A stretch of DNA of 64,000 nt. It comes from Prostheceraeus crozeri. Taxonomy: Eukaryota > Platyhelminthes > Polycladida > Euryleptidae. A program made the translations under genes and the position numbers. The notes under the pieces were generated by a model. That model saw nothing but the letters and a program-made list of their open reading frames with translations. It was not told where the DNA came from and did no database searches. Positions 20,469 to 29,819 of the stretch are shown piece after piece. The stretch is from positions 113,890-177,889 of the forward strand of contig CAJQUW010007854.1 of the NCBI GenBank assembly GCA_907163375.1. The letters are read 5' to 3'. Each line of letters opens with the position of its first letter. The first letter of the stretch is position 1.

Positions 20469-23400
20469 TTATTCCCACGTGTCATCATCATCACTTAAAT
20501 TACTCTCACAGACGATTGTTTGAAATATTTCAGCTTGAATATCTTCTGCGTTATAAGGTAACATAATTTCATTTTCATCAGGTGCTTGACGTTTAAGAAT
20601 ATTTATTTGACCAGAGAATTTTTTTTCTTCAGTATTATTATTTTTATCAGGAATACTAATTCCAGTTTCTAAAGATCTTTTCCATGGTTTATTAGCTGTA
20701 GTCGATAATGTTTTCCCCGAATATAATTTTAGAAAATCTTCTACTTTTACTTTATCTTGTGAATATCCTTTGAATGTTTTCTTTTCACTAAGTCTCCCTT
20801 GTTCATCTACAGTAATACAATATTTTATTTTAGGAGCAATAAACATTGCAAAAATAATTCCACCATTTCCATAATCATTTTTTCCTTGACAGAATTCCCC
20901 ACCAACATATCCAGCAGCATCTAATTTATTGAAGAGCTCATTAGAAATGTATATTGAATCAGTGTTTTTTACAATTAATGGAAAACCACAATTAAATGTG
21001 CCATCTTCTGTTTCAATATCATAAACATATTGTGGTTTATTTTTTAAGTATCTTACAGTGGTGACATCTTTGGTAATATTATTTTTAACTTGACACGCAC
21101 TAAAGCATAATGATTTATCTTGTCTTTTGCTTACTACCAAATTAATACCTAGAGATGATGTCAAATTGTATAAACCACTAAAGGTTTCTTTATTTTTCTG
21201 TGTGAAACGAATAGTTGCATATTTCCTTGTAAAAAAAGATTTCTTGTCCCCATCTGCTGCATAAAATCCAACAAAGAACCAATATCTAATATTATATTTA
21301 GCATTTAGAACATACCAAGGAACACGTTTTTCTCTAAACTGATTATAATAATTTTCACTAAAGTATATAGCATATTGTTTTGGATTTTGAGAATTAAGTT
21401 TGTATACACTAGATGATCTCATTGTATCATATATTTTACAATCATTGTTATAAGCTTCATTAATATATGTTTTTAATTTCATTAAGAGGTTAAGGTCTTG
21501 GTTATTTAAAGTACAACAATATCTGACTCCTGATTCATAATTATAGATTCCCGCAGAACCATCTCCTAAAAAGAACCCTTCTACAAATGCTCGCCTACAT
21601 ATTAAATTAGGTGGATGATTAACATAAATATCATATAAAATTTGTTTTAATGTGATTGTATTGTCGTGTAAAAATAATTTATTATGTAGTAAATTTGTTC
21701 CTATATTTAATTCTTGTGGTTTTATTTCATTACCTGTATCATCTAACAATGAATGATCTTCAGTAACATCTACTATTCCCATTTTTGTTCTTATTCGATA
21801 AATACGTTTATTTGTAAGATGTCTAATAATTGTTTTTACTTTACTCCATCCATTATGAGTATAAATTTCTAAATTATCAACAAATGAAATTTCTTTCATA
21901 TCACCATTAATTTCAAACGGATTAATTCTATAGTTGTTTACAATACTATCTATTCTAGAAATAAATAATAAATTATTCTTTCTCAATATTACAGGCGTGT
22001 CAGCTGTTACTGAATCTGTATAATGAATGTATTTTTCGTTGAAACCATTAATTTCTAAAATAAAGTTATTCATGATTCTTCTAGAGTGAGAAAGAATGAA
22101 AGAACCTAAGTGTGATGGCATGAATGACGTCTTCCCATCTTTTACAATATTAGTTTTGAGAAATTCATCATCTTCCATTTCTACTTTCGCTAAATATTGT
22201 TCATCATTTAATTTTTCATAATCTTTTACTTCTTGAGTGAAATTTCTTCTCAATGTATTCTCATTCCATAAATGATATTTAGTGGTTATATCTTTTTGCA
22301 CAGTTTTGCCATATAGCGAATTCATCAATAATTTAATTAACTCATCACCTACAGTATTTCCTTCTGTTTTATATCTTTTTCTCAAATTAAAAAGTTTTTC
22401 AATATAATTTCGAAATGGTGAAACTTGATAATTTTTTTCATAAATTATACCATCAGTAATATGTAAGATTTTTCCCCCACATCTAACAATTTCTTGTATG
22501 TCTACAGAAGTTAATACATCATAACATATACCATTTCTAAACCTGATTACTTTTACATGAGAATTATTATTTTGATTTTTAACTTTATCTTTTATAGGAA
22601 CTGGTTGGAAAAACATATCATTCGGATATTGAAACACAACAGAGAATATTCCAGTTTTAGGTCTAAATGTTTGAGTATTCAATTTATATACTATTTCCCG
22701 CTCTTCTTCTTGACGAAATTTTCTAGCTGATTCAGCTTTAGGATATTCTGAATTTTCATCATACATAGCTGATGGATATAAAGATGTTGCATCAAAAGCC
22801 ATTAGAAATTCATTTTTTTGTTCAAGTAGTTGATTTGAAATTTTCTTACAAATTTCAGTTTTATCTCCTAAATCTCGATACTGTTTCATTAAATCTATTA
22901 AATTACTTCCAAGGGACAAAGCCCCACCAGCGTAGCGACCAGGGGACAAAGCCCCCAAGCGTAGCGACCAGGTAAATACTGTTTTAATATTGGTAAAAAG
23001 ATGCTACAAAATGGTGATATGTATTTTCTTATATTTGCTGAAACTCTTCCACCTTTAACAGATTTTCTAATATAATTTCTAGCCCATAAATCTATATGAG
23101 AATGAATATTTATATTGTCATTTTGTACGCTTTTCATCCAACCGTTAAATGTTAAAGCAGAGGATGTCAAATTAGTAGTTATATCTTCACCAACTAAATC
23201 TTGCATAACATTATTATATTTGTAGATACAAAAAGCTAAAGAAAGAATATCGTTAACAAAATATGGTCTCCATTCAATTTCTTTTTCTTTATAATTTTCA
23301 TGTGTTATGTCTCCAATTTCATAATTTAATTTACACACATTCGTAGGAATTTTAAAATTCTCACACCATTTAGAAAGACTTGTTTTTACATGTTGATAAC

Positions 23401-25054
23401 TACATTTCATTATAATAGTTTGAAGTGCTAATTTACCTGAAGGTGAATCTTTTTTCATATTGTTTTTAAATCTAAAAGATTTTTGAATGTATCTACTAAC
23501 ACATTCAGTTGTATAAGGATTTTGTAATGAAGCAGTTAATATTCCTCTTGAAGTTTTAAGAGGCGGTTTAGATAATTTAAAATTAGCTTTTATCGGAAAA
23601 TAGGAATCAAAACCTGATGAATTGTGAGCTATTAAGGTTACTCTCGAATAATTAAATTTTCCAAGAGTTTTAAAAAATTGATGGATCGGACATACGTCCT
23701 CTGGGTTTCCCCAGATCGGACATTCATCATCCTCAGTTCTCGTAAATATTTTCACACAATTTTGAAGTTTATTAAATTCTAATTCAGTTAAATTATTATA
23801 CTCATTAATCTGTTTTTTAAGATTTTTAATTTCATCTTTATCTTTTGATCGTTTAATTTTAATCATATCACTTAACAAACGTGTTTCTAATTCTTTCAAT
23901 CTTTGTTTCGGTAAACAACATATAAATTTATTAAAATTGATAGCTCCTACAGCATAAGGAATAGGATGAGCTGTTGAACAGTTAGGATCAGGAAAAGTTT
24001 CGAGATCCCAAATATATGTTGAACCATAGTCAATTTTTTTCTTTGTTATGATTTTATATGGACGCGTTGTTAGATTTTCATCAGTAACTGTTTTATATAT
24101 GGTTTTGAAATTATTTTCAATTTCTCTAATAGCTTTTAATTTATGAGATTTATTAATTAAACAATAGTGACCAATTTTTGAACCTACGTGAAAATAATTG
24201 TAATAAACATAATTATAAAACGTTTCAATTCCTCTAGGATTTAAATGACGATTGGCAGGACTATAATATTGAACACATTCTCCAAAATATTTATTGAATT
24301 GAGAAAATTTGCAGTTTGACATTACTCCTGTTCTTGATGTGGCTTTCTCTTTATATAAAAAATTATTAAACATTTCTTTCATCATTTTTCCTTGTTCTTC
24401 ATTAAAACCTCGTAAAACATTATAACATTTAATAAAACAAAAATCTTCAGAAGGAATATAACAATATTCACCGAAATATTCTTTGATTCTATATTTCATA
24501 TTAATCCTTGCCCCTCTATGCGATCTTTGTACTAACTTCATTCCAAAATCTTCATATTTAATATTACCTGTAAAAATCCATTCGTTAGCATCGGATTTCT
24601 CATCCAGATTCGAAAACCATATTTCAAATGAATTTTTATTATAGAAGGTTACGTAAAAATTTTGAATTATATTTTCTTGATCTTTAACAACTTTTCCAAG
24701 TAGATTAATAATTTTACCATTTGCTAAAAGTTTCCTCATATCATTTACTACAATAATAAAAGATACATTTTCATATTTAATTTCATTTGGATTAAATAAA
24801 TTACATAAATCATCACCAAGCTCATCCTTAATTCTATCATCAAAAAAGATATCAGTAATAGGAGTTTCTAATATTTCTTTTGTTCCACTTTTCTGTTTTT
24901 TAATATTGTGTCTAATACTACGCCTAGTACGTTTCTGTTTTTTAATACGTTTACTACGTTTACTATGTTTAATTTGCGCATCAAACTCAGCAGTTTGGTT
25001 CTTGATTAATTCATCAATCCTAGACGTTTGTCCGAGAGACATTTCACGATTCAT
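20469..25054 (-). CDS. POLB: Polinton DNA polymerase B, with intein (fossil)
   Basis: Protein-primed-type family B DNA polymerase of Polinton 1, which would replicate the element. The N terminus is strongly basic (RSKRIKKQKRTRRSIR). Exonuclease motifs: YIWDLETFPDP (Exo I), HNSSGFDSY (Exo II). Polymerase motifs: FDATSLYPSAMY (motif A), KLLMNSLYGKT (motif B) and YTD/TDSIYIS (motif C), the last split by a 350-residue intein. The C-terminal part includes APKIKYCI and KGYSQDK. GC-rich palindromic units lie inside the frame near 22905-22970 and 23685-23735. The gene looks broken in about one place, otherwise open over 4.6 kb, and has the usual Polinton PolB length once the intein is discounted. Confidence 0.92.
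20964..22013 (-). mobile_element. Intein with LAGLIDADG homing endonuclease, in PolB motif C
   Basis: In-frame protein insert of 350 residues, beginning with Ser (SVTADTPVIL, block A) and ending with Asn (PLIVKN, block G) before a Thr, so self-splicing would restore the polymerase motif at the join. Block B is GIVDVTEDHSLL with the conserved T-H pair. Two dodecapeptide endonuclease motifs are present: FVEGFFLGDGS and WFFVGFYAADGDK. Block F is YVYDIETEDGTF. Inteins at this PolB position are known from archaea and giant viruses; the endonuclease makes the insert mobile. The frame looks whole, with all catalytic positions for splicing present. Confidence 0.92.
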
Positions 25055-25103
25055 ATTTTTTAAAAGAAAAATTGAATTTTTACATAGAACCTCGGTTCCG
25101 TTT

Positions 25104-25409
25104 TTACATATACACAGGAATATGTAATTGATGTAATGTTTCTAATTCATGTGTTGTTAAATGTTCTTTCTTAACCAACCACCATAAATTATTATACGCC
25201 AAAAATACTCGGAAACTTCTTAAACAAAGTGGAAAGTCTTTTGTTTTAACACACGGTTTAATACCATGTTTTGTTTTATAATCTGTAACGAGCGCTACGT
25301 ATTTATGATGATAATAAAATCTAACTTCTTCCTTCGAATTTACAGGATTTGTAGGATGACGATAATCTTTTAAAACTGGTACATGCTCTATCTTGTAAGC
25401 ATTCAACAT
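25104..25409 (-). CDS. Unknown small Polinton protein
   Basis: 101 residues, aromatic and His-rich (EVRFYYHHKYVALVTDYK; LAYNNLWWLVKKEHL). No motif recognised. It lies between PolB and the packaging ATPase on the same strand. The ATG is preceded by an A/T-rich leader. Function unknown. Confidence 0.5.
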   Translation of the reverse strand: MLNAYKIEHVPVLKDYRHPTNPVNSKEEVRFYYHHKYVALVTDYKTKHGIKPCVKTKDFPLCLRSFRVFLAYNNLWWLVKKEHLTTHELETLHQLHIPVYM

Positions 25410-25459
25410 ATTTTTTTATTATTTTTATTAACAAAAAATTTATAAGAAAAATTATTCTA

Positions 25460-26152
25460 TCACTCCGCGAAAATATTTTCTATAACTCTATCATGAATTT
25501 TTTTATCAATATTAATTGTAATGAAGCCATAATCTTTTGACCAAGCATTGTTACACGATTGTTTAAATTCATCTTTATTTCTTACGCATAAATCTCTTAA
25601 CAAATCACTTAAGTTTCTTGCATTTATTTCAAATAGTATAAATATATTTGCATTCTTTCTAATAACACTTCCGTCTAATGAATACATACTTCGTGTTAAA
25701 TAAAAAACACTACAGTTATTATGTCTACCTCTTGTGAAATAATTTCTCTGAACTGACTGATTTCTGTCATTAACACAATCATCAAAAATTACACAATGTT
25801 TCATTGTTTTATCTAGTTTACTAGGATCTTGCATATTACCACTATCATCTATTAATTGTATCTTTATATGCTTATTTTTATTGGATTCTACTAACTGACT
25901 ATTTTTTGCTGCTTCTTCACACCACGAACTTATTTCTTCATATTCAGATTTTTCATATTCTTTGAATAATGAAGCAATTGCTGTTTTTTTAAGATTATTT
26001 TCAAATCCATATTTTAAAAATTGATAGACGGGTTGTTCTGCTGTTGTTGTATAAATTATAAGATTGTTATAATCCAAAAAATTTGTAGTCGTTAAAATTT
26101 TAAATAATAGATATGTTTTTCCACAACCTGATCTTCCACAAATAACTGACAA
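25460..26152 (-). CDS. ATP: Polinton packaging ATPase (FtsK/HerA-like)
   Basis: 230 residues. Walker A GRSGCGKT lies at residues 6-13, Walker B CVIFDDC at about 118-124, and an arginine/asparagine-rich TRGRHNNCSVFYLTRS follows. This is the genome-packaging ATPase known from Polintons, virophages and related viruses. The usual N-terminal segment before the P-loop is short, and similar sequence (HHPNLSNKVL) can be read upstream of the first ATG, so the true start may lie further upstream. The frame is open. Confidence 0.88.
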   Translation of the reverse strand: MSVICGRSGCGKTYLLFKILTTTNFLDYNNLIIYTTTAEQPVYQFLKYGFENNLKKTAIASLFKEYEKSEYEEISSWCEEAAKNSQLVESNKNKHIKIQLIDDSGNMQDPSKLDKTMKHCVIFDDCVNDRNQSVQRNYFTRGRHNNCSVFYLTRSMYSLDGSVIRKNANIFILFEINARNLSDLLRDLCVRNKDEFKQSCNNAWSKDYGFITINIDKKIHDRVIENIFAE

Positions 26153-26349
26153 AACTTTATTAGATAAATTTGGATGATGATTAAATTTAAGTTTTTTTTA
26201 TTTAATGGGGGTACTTCACTCATTTTTTTATACAAAAATTTATTTTTATTTTTTTTGTTTCTAAAGAAGAAGAAGAAAATTAAACTTCTCTAGCTTCGCG
26301 TGGGAGTTTATACCTCTCGAACGGGAGTTTATACATCCCGAACGGGAGT

Positions 26350-26967
26350 TTATACCTCCCGAACCAAAAGATCTATCATAATCTCTTCACCTCCAAAATT
26401 TATTTCTTGTCCTTTTTCATCAGTGATTCTCATGTTAATGTTGTTAATAGTTTTTCTTGTAATAGGGAAATATATTAATGTTTGTGGAATTACATTTAAT
26501 CTATAACCAATGGGTACAGTAAAAGCTGGAAAACTGAATATTAAATTTGACAATTTACCATTTATATATCCTCCTTCAATAATGTCACAATGTACAACAA
26601 TTGAATTTATTTCAGTTATTTTTGGAATCTTCTCACCTAAATGATAACCTTGTCTATAGGTTTGTTTATTAAATCCTAATAGCTTTGACAATGATCTATC
26701 ATGATTAAAATCAACTTGATGATTTTCGTCTAAAGTAAGAGAAAATTTATTAACTGCCGGTTCAACTGCAAAATGTAATTGTTTCTTATCTTTAAATGGT
26801 ATACCTAAATGTCTCTTAATTTCATTTGATATTGATTCAACTTCGTAGGAACCAGGAAGAAAAGTTAGTACTTTCCACGTTTTGCCTTTATCAGTAGAAT
26901 ATCTAAATTGATCAATCACATCTTTGATAACGTTTTGAATAGTGTTAAATGTAGAGAAACTAGTCAA
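26350..26967 (-). CDS. Polinton capsid-associated protein (F54H12.2-like C-terminal domain)
   Basis: 205 residues. It has KLLGFNKQTY, then NSIVVHCDIIEGG, a Val/Pro-rich LIYFPITRK, and an end INNINMRITDEKGQEINFGG followed by LLVRE. This order of motifs (LGF, a DII strand, YFP, I-I-I-D--G----FGG) matches a domain I know from many invertebrate Polinton-linked proteins. Two proteins of element 3 have the same order. A virion role is likely but unproven. The frame looks whole. Confidence 0.55.
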   Translation of the reverse strand: MTSFSTFNTIQNVIKDVIDQFRYSTDKGKTWKVLTFLPGSYEVESISNEIKRHLGIPFKDKKQLHFAVEPAVNKFSLTLDENHQVDFNHDRSLSKLLGFNKQTYRQGYHLGEKIPKITEINSIVVHCDIIEGGYINGKLSNLIFSFPAFTVPIGYRLNVIPQTLIYFPITRKTINNINMRITDEKGQEINFGGEEIMIDLLVREV

Positions 26968-26988
26968 TGCAAATTGATAATTTTTATT

Positions 26989-27138
26989 TTATTCCAAATG
27001 TAGAATGGGTTCTAAATTACAAGTGTGTGATGAAGTAGTTGTTACAATTTTTAACGTCGTACTAAATTTTGATGAACCCAAAATCTCTGTCAAATTTTCT
27101 AAATGATTATTAATTTTGTCTAAATCTGCTGAACACAT
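26989..27138 (-). CDS. Possible 49-residue Polinton mini-protein
   Basis: ATG at 27138 and stop at 26989-26991. The start reads MCSADLDKINNHLENLTEIL, a likely short amphipathic helix. It lies between two recognised Polinton genes on the same strand with a gap of about 20 nt downstream. It is short, so it could be chance. Confidence 0.35.
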   Translation of the reverse strand: MCSADLDKINNHLENLTEILGSSKFSTTLKIVTTTSSHTCNLEPILHLE

Positions 27139-27228
27139 TTTTTAGTTAAAATTTTGAATAAATATTTTTCTATTAAAATATATTTAATTTAAATATAAAT
27201 TAAATATAATTTAAATATAAATATTTTT

Positions 27229-27510
27229 CTACGGGCGAAGCCCTAGCTTAACAATTGTTAAAGCACCTAAACTTATTGTTAAGAATATGCCAATTCCTTG
27301 TGTTACATTCTTAACTTTAGTCCATCTCTTTCTTAATTTTTTATAATGCTCTAATCTTAATAATAATTGAGATTCTTTATCTTTCATATAGCGTACTCTA
27401 TCTTTGTGTTTTTCAATGTTCATTTTTTCAATGTCCATTAAAGTAGAACTACGTTCATATGATAACGAAGGATATATTCTTGCGGTTTCTTCCACTTTTG
27501 TTTCTTCCAT
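27229..27510 (-). CDS. Small tail-anchored membrane protein, copy 1
   Basis: 93 residues: a charged coiled-coil part (KHKDRVRYMKDKESQLLLRL) and one hydrophobic segment near the C terminus (GIGIFLTISLGALTIV). It is a close paralogue of 27766-28062; the C-terminal ends differ, and this copy finishes in a GC-rich palindromic unit (GGGC-GAA-GCCC). Function unknown; perhaps a virion membrane or exit protein. Confidence 0.6.
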   Translation of the reverse strand: MEETKVEETARIYPSLSYERSSTLMDIEKMNIEKHKDRVRYMKDKESQLLLRLEHYKKLRKRWTKVKNVTQGIGIFLTISLGALTIVKLGLRP

Positions 27511-27765
27511 TTTTAAAGAAATATTTTGAATAAATATTTTGAATACAATCTTCTGAAATTAACAACTATCCCGCATGTCGCCGTCTATGAGTTCTAAATT
27601 TAGAAGAAGAATTGGTTAATTGTCACTGCATTCTTATGTGCTTAAACTATTCATGTCTTCACAATGGGAAGTACTTTTAATCAATACAGCGGAGAGAAGA
27701 AACGCTAAATGAATTTTGAAAACAGACTTTACAAATGGATTTTGAAAACAGATTCTGAAAATAAT

Positions 27766-28062
27766 TTACGTAGGGGTAAATTGAAATGTCAAAACTTTTA
27801 CTAAAACACCTGAAGATATAACAATTGTTAAAGCACCTAAACTTATTGTTAAGAATATGCCAATTCCTTGTGTTACATTCTTAACTTTAGTCCATCTCTT
27901 TCTTAATTTTTTATAATGCTCTAATCTTAATAATAATTGAGATTCCTTATCTTTCATATAGCGTACTCTGTCTTTATGTTTTTCTTTATTCAATTCACTT
28001 ATTTTTAACTTTGATAACGAAGGATATAGTCTTGCGGTTTCTTCCACTTTTGTTTCATCCAT
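27766..28062 (-). CDS. Small tail-anchored membrane protein, copy 2
   Basis: 98 residues, nearly identical to the frame at 27229-27510 over the helical and membrane parts but with a different N-terminal stretch and a longer hydrophobic C terminus (TIVISSGVLVKVLTF). A recent tandem duplication next to the right terminal repeat. The 250-bp gap between the copies holds no gene. Confidence 0.6.
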   Translation of the reverse strand: MDETKVEETARLYPSLSKLKISELNKEKHKDRVRYMKDKESQLLLRLEHYKKLRKRWTKVKNVTQGIGIFLTISLGALTIVISSGVLVKVLTFQFTPT

Positions 28063-28094
28063 TTTTAAAGAAATATTTTTGAATACAATCTTCT

Positions 28095-28563
28095 GGTATA
28101 TTGAGACTACGTGATATTTTGAGATAACTTAAATTTTCATCTGCCTAAATTTTCAAAATTCTTAGACCACGTGATATTTTCAGACAACTTAAATTTTCGA
28201 TTACGTGATATTTTGGGACAACTTAAATTTTCGATTAGTGATATTTTGGAACAACTTAAATTTTCGATTACGTGATATTTTGGGACAACTTAAATTTTCG
28301 ATTACGTGATATTTTGGGACAACTTAAATTTTCGATTACGTGATATTTTGGGTCCACTTAAATTTTCGAAATTTTGTTTTTTTGAAAATTTGTCACTACA
28401 TAAATTTTCGGCCTTCGGCCTTCGGCCACGTGAAATTTGAAGTCTACCTAAATTTTTGAAATTTTGATTTTTTGAAAATTTTGAAAAAACCCGCAAAAGT
28501 GTGTCATCCGGTGTAAGCGAAGCGAAGCGAAGCGTCGCGCCGGATGTCACACTATATACTACT
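28095..28563. repeat. Polinton 1 right terminal inverted repeat
   Basis: Mirror of the left terminal repeat: tandem units with AATTTTCGATTACGTGATAT (28110-28370), an extra CTTCGGC triplication near 28410, and the terminal GC-rich hairpin ending GTCACACTATATACTACT. The unit number differs slightly from the left side, as tandem units gain and lose copies. Confidence 0.85.
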
Positions 28564-28569
28564 ATTGCT

Positions 28570-28904
28570 AATCAGCTTAATTTCCGCTTTGGATGCTTAA
28601 TAGCAAATATTCATTCCTTTTGATATCCAACTTGTTTCATACTAATTATTTAGGAGAGTCATCTCGGTAGTATTAAAATTGGCAAATTTTGACTTTTTTC
28701 AAAAGTGCTCACATAATTTTTTGGACAACGGGAACGTTATCTCCGCAAAAATTGAATCCTAATAAAAATTTTCACTGTATACAGATACTTTTTTGAGTCG
28801 ACACTCTATCCCTACTCTATGGCTACTGCAACATGGTTGCGCTGAGTGGTTGCGTCAACTTCACACACGTGACTTTGCAGCTTATGTCTGCATGTATCAG
28901 ATGC
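28570..28904. other. Gene-free spacer
   Basis: Host flank right of Polinton 1. I see no gene, repeat or RNA. Confidence 0.5.
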
Positions 28905-29080
28905 TAGTGATGCAAATGGAAAATTTTCCAATTTTTTCAAAATTTTCTGGAAAATTTTCTATTGGAAAATTTTGAAATTTATCTTTCGGTATTTGACGTT
29001 TTTTCCTTTTGGAGACTTCAGTCGTTTGAAAAGACTATGCAACATAAAGTCCGAAAACTTCTCTATCAAGGACATTTTTA
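28905..29080. mobile_element. Truncated hAT-like element C (left end only)
   Basis: It starts TAGTGATGCAAATGG, the end of the hAT family of copies A and B, and stays similar through the GAAAATTTT palindromes and the GTCGTTTGAAAAGACTATG phrase. Similarity ends near 29080. No right end was found, so it is a truncated copy or a shorter relative. Confidence 0.6.
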
Positions 29081-29514
29081 GAACACAACTAGACCTATAA
29101 AATGAAATCGTCTTAATTGTGCTTCAGACTCGTTTTCAGGATGTTAATGAGTGCCATCAGTTGATCGATGTGCATTTCGAACCTCATGGCATCAACGTTT
29201 CCTAGCTTCGACATCGAGACGATGCATATGGTGCAGTCTGTTATCATCTGAAGCAGCCATGAGTCGTATAATATCATAATAATTTTTACAGCTGCCTTTT
29301 GAGACAATATAAAATGACCTGATCGGCGCATAGGCCATTTGCTAGAAAACTTGGTTAGTGCAAGGCATATCAGCCGCGCGGTCATTGCTGACTTTTATTA
29401 AGGATGAATTACATGTCAACACAACAGTTCTATGTTTGATGAAATGATTGATTTACGCAATGCTGATGGAGCGCGCATGACGGAAAATGAACAACAACTG
29501 CTGCTTTTACTGAA
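29081..29514. other. Region without a recognised gene
   Basis: A 90-codon frame at 29113-29385 on the minus strand has no motif I recognise and no neighbouring exon signal strong enough to call. It could be a host exon or chance. Confidence 0.4.
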
Positions 29515-29819
29515 CAGTGGCGGCTCGTCAGAGGAGGCGAGGGAGGCATTGCCTCCCCATGATTTTCTGCGGCAAGATATTTTATATTCCTGACATTTTT
29601 CTACTCTATTTTGTTTAATTCATTAAAATAGTAACATTGATCACACGGTTACACGCCTCAGCCGAGTAGCGCAGATATCAAACTCGCTGTATCACAACAC
29701 AGGGAGGCGTGCCTCACTTCACAATGCTATACGCGGTAGAGAACTTTGATGACACGTGAATGTGATTGGCTGATTCATTCAGCTGCTTGTTTACAATGTG
29801 AAAGGGAGGCATGCCTCAG
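29515..29819 (+). mobile_element. Outer hAT element, left part
   Basis: It begins CAGTGGCGGCTCGTC, and the other end (49664-50318) finishes with the reverse complement of CACTGGCGGCTCCT. Outside flanks are TTACTGAA and TTACCGAC, six of eight matching, as for an aged 8-bp hAT duplication. The left part is interrupted by Polinton-like element 2, which duplicated CCTCAG on entry. Apart from the insertion the hAT is about 960 bp long. Confidence 0.75.

Larger units (their letters stand above)
10047..28563. mobile_element. Polinton/Maverick element 1 (about 18.5 kb, fossil, nearly whole)
   Basis: Virus-like DNA element of the Polinton/Maverick class. The ends are AGTAGTATATAGTGTGAC and its reverse complement. 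The direct repeat ATTGCT flanks it at 10041-10046 and 28564-28569, the 6-bp target duplication Polintons are known to make. The left terminal repeat is interrupted by a 1.2-kb hAT element. Parts in order: small PPxY protein, protease, integrase, PLA2-like domain, small hydrophobic capsid-type proteins, capsid-like protein, fibre-like and coiled-coil proteins, two unknown genes, PolB with intein, packaging ATPase, capsid-associated protein and two small membrane proteins. It is AT-rich. It looks almost complete but is broken in about three to five places. The perfect target duplication and mostly open frames point to a fairly recent insertion. Confidence 0.93.

Noticed and set aside
29113-29385. 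Possible host exon on the minus strand
   Set aside because: No recognisable domain, splice context or neighbour supports it.
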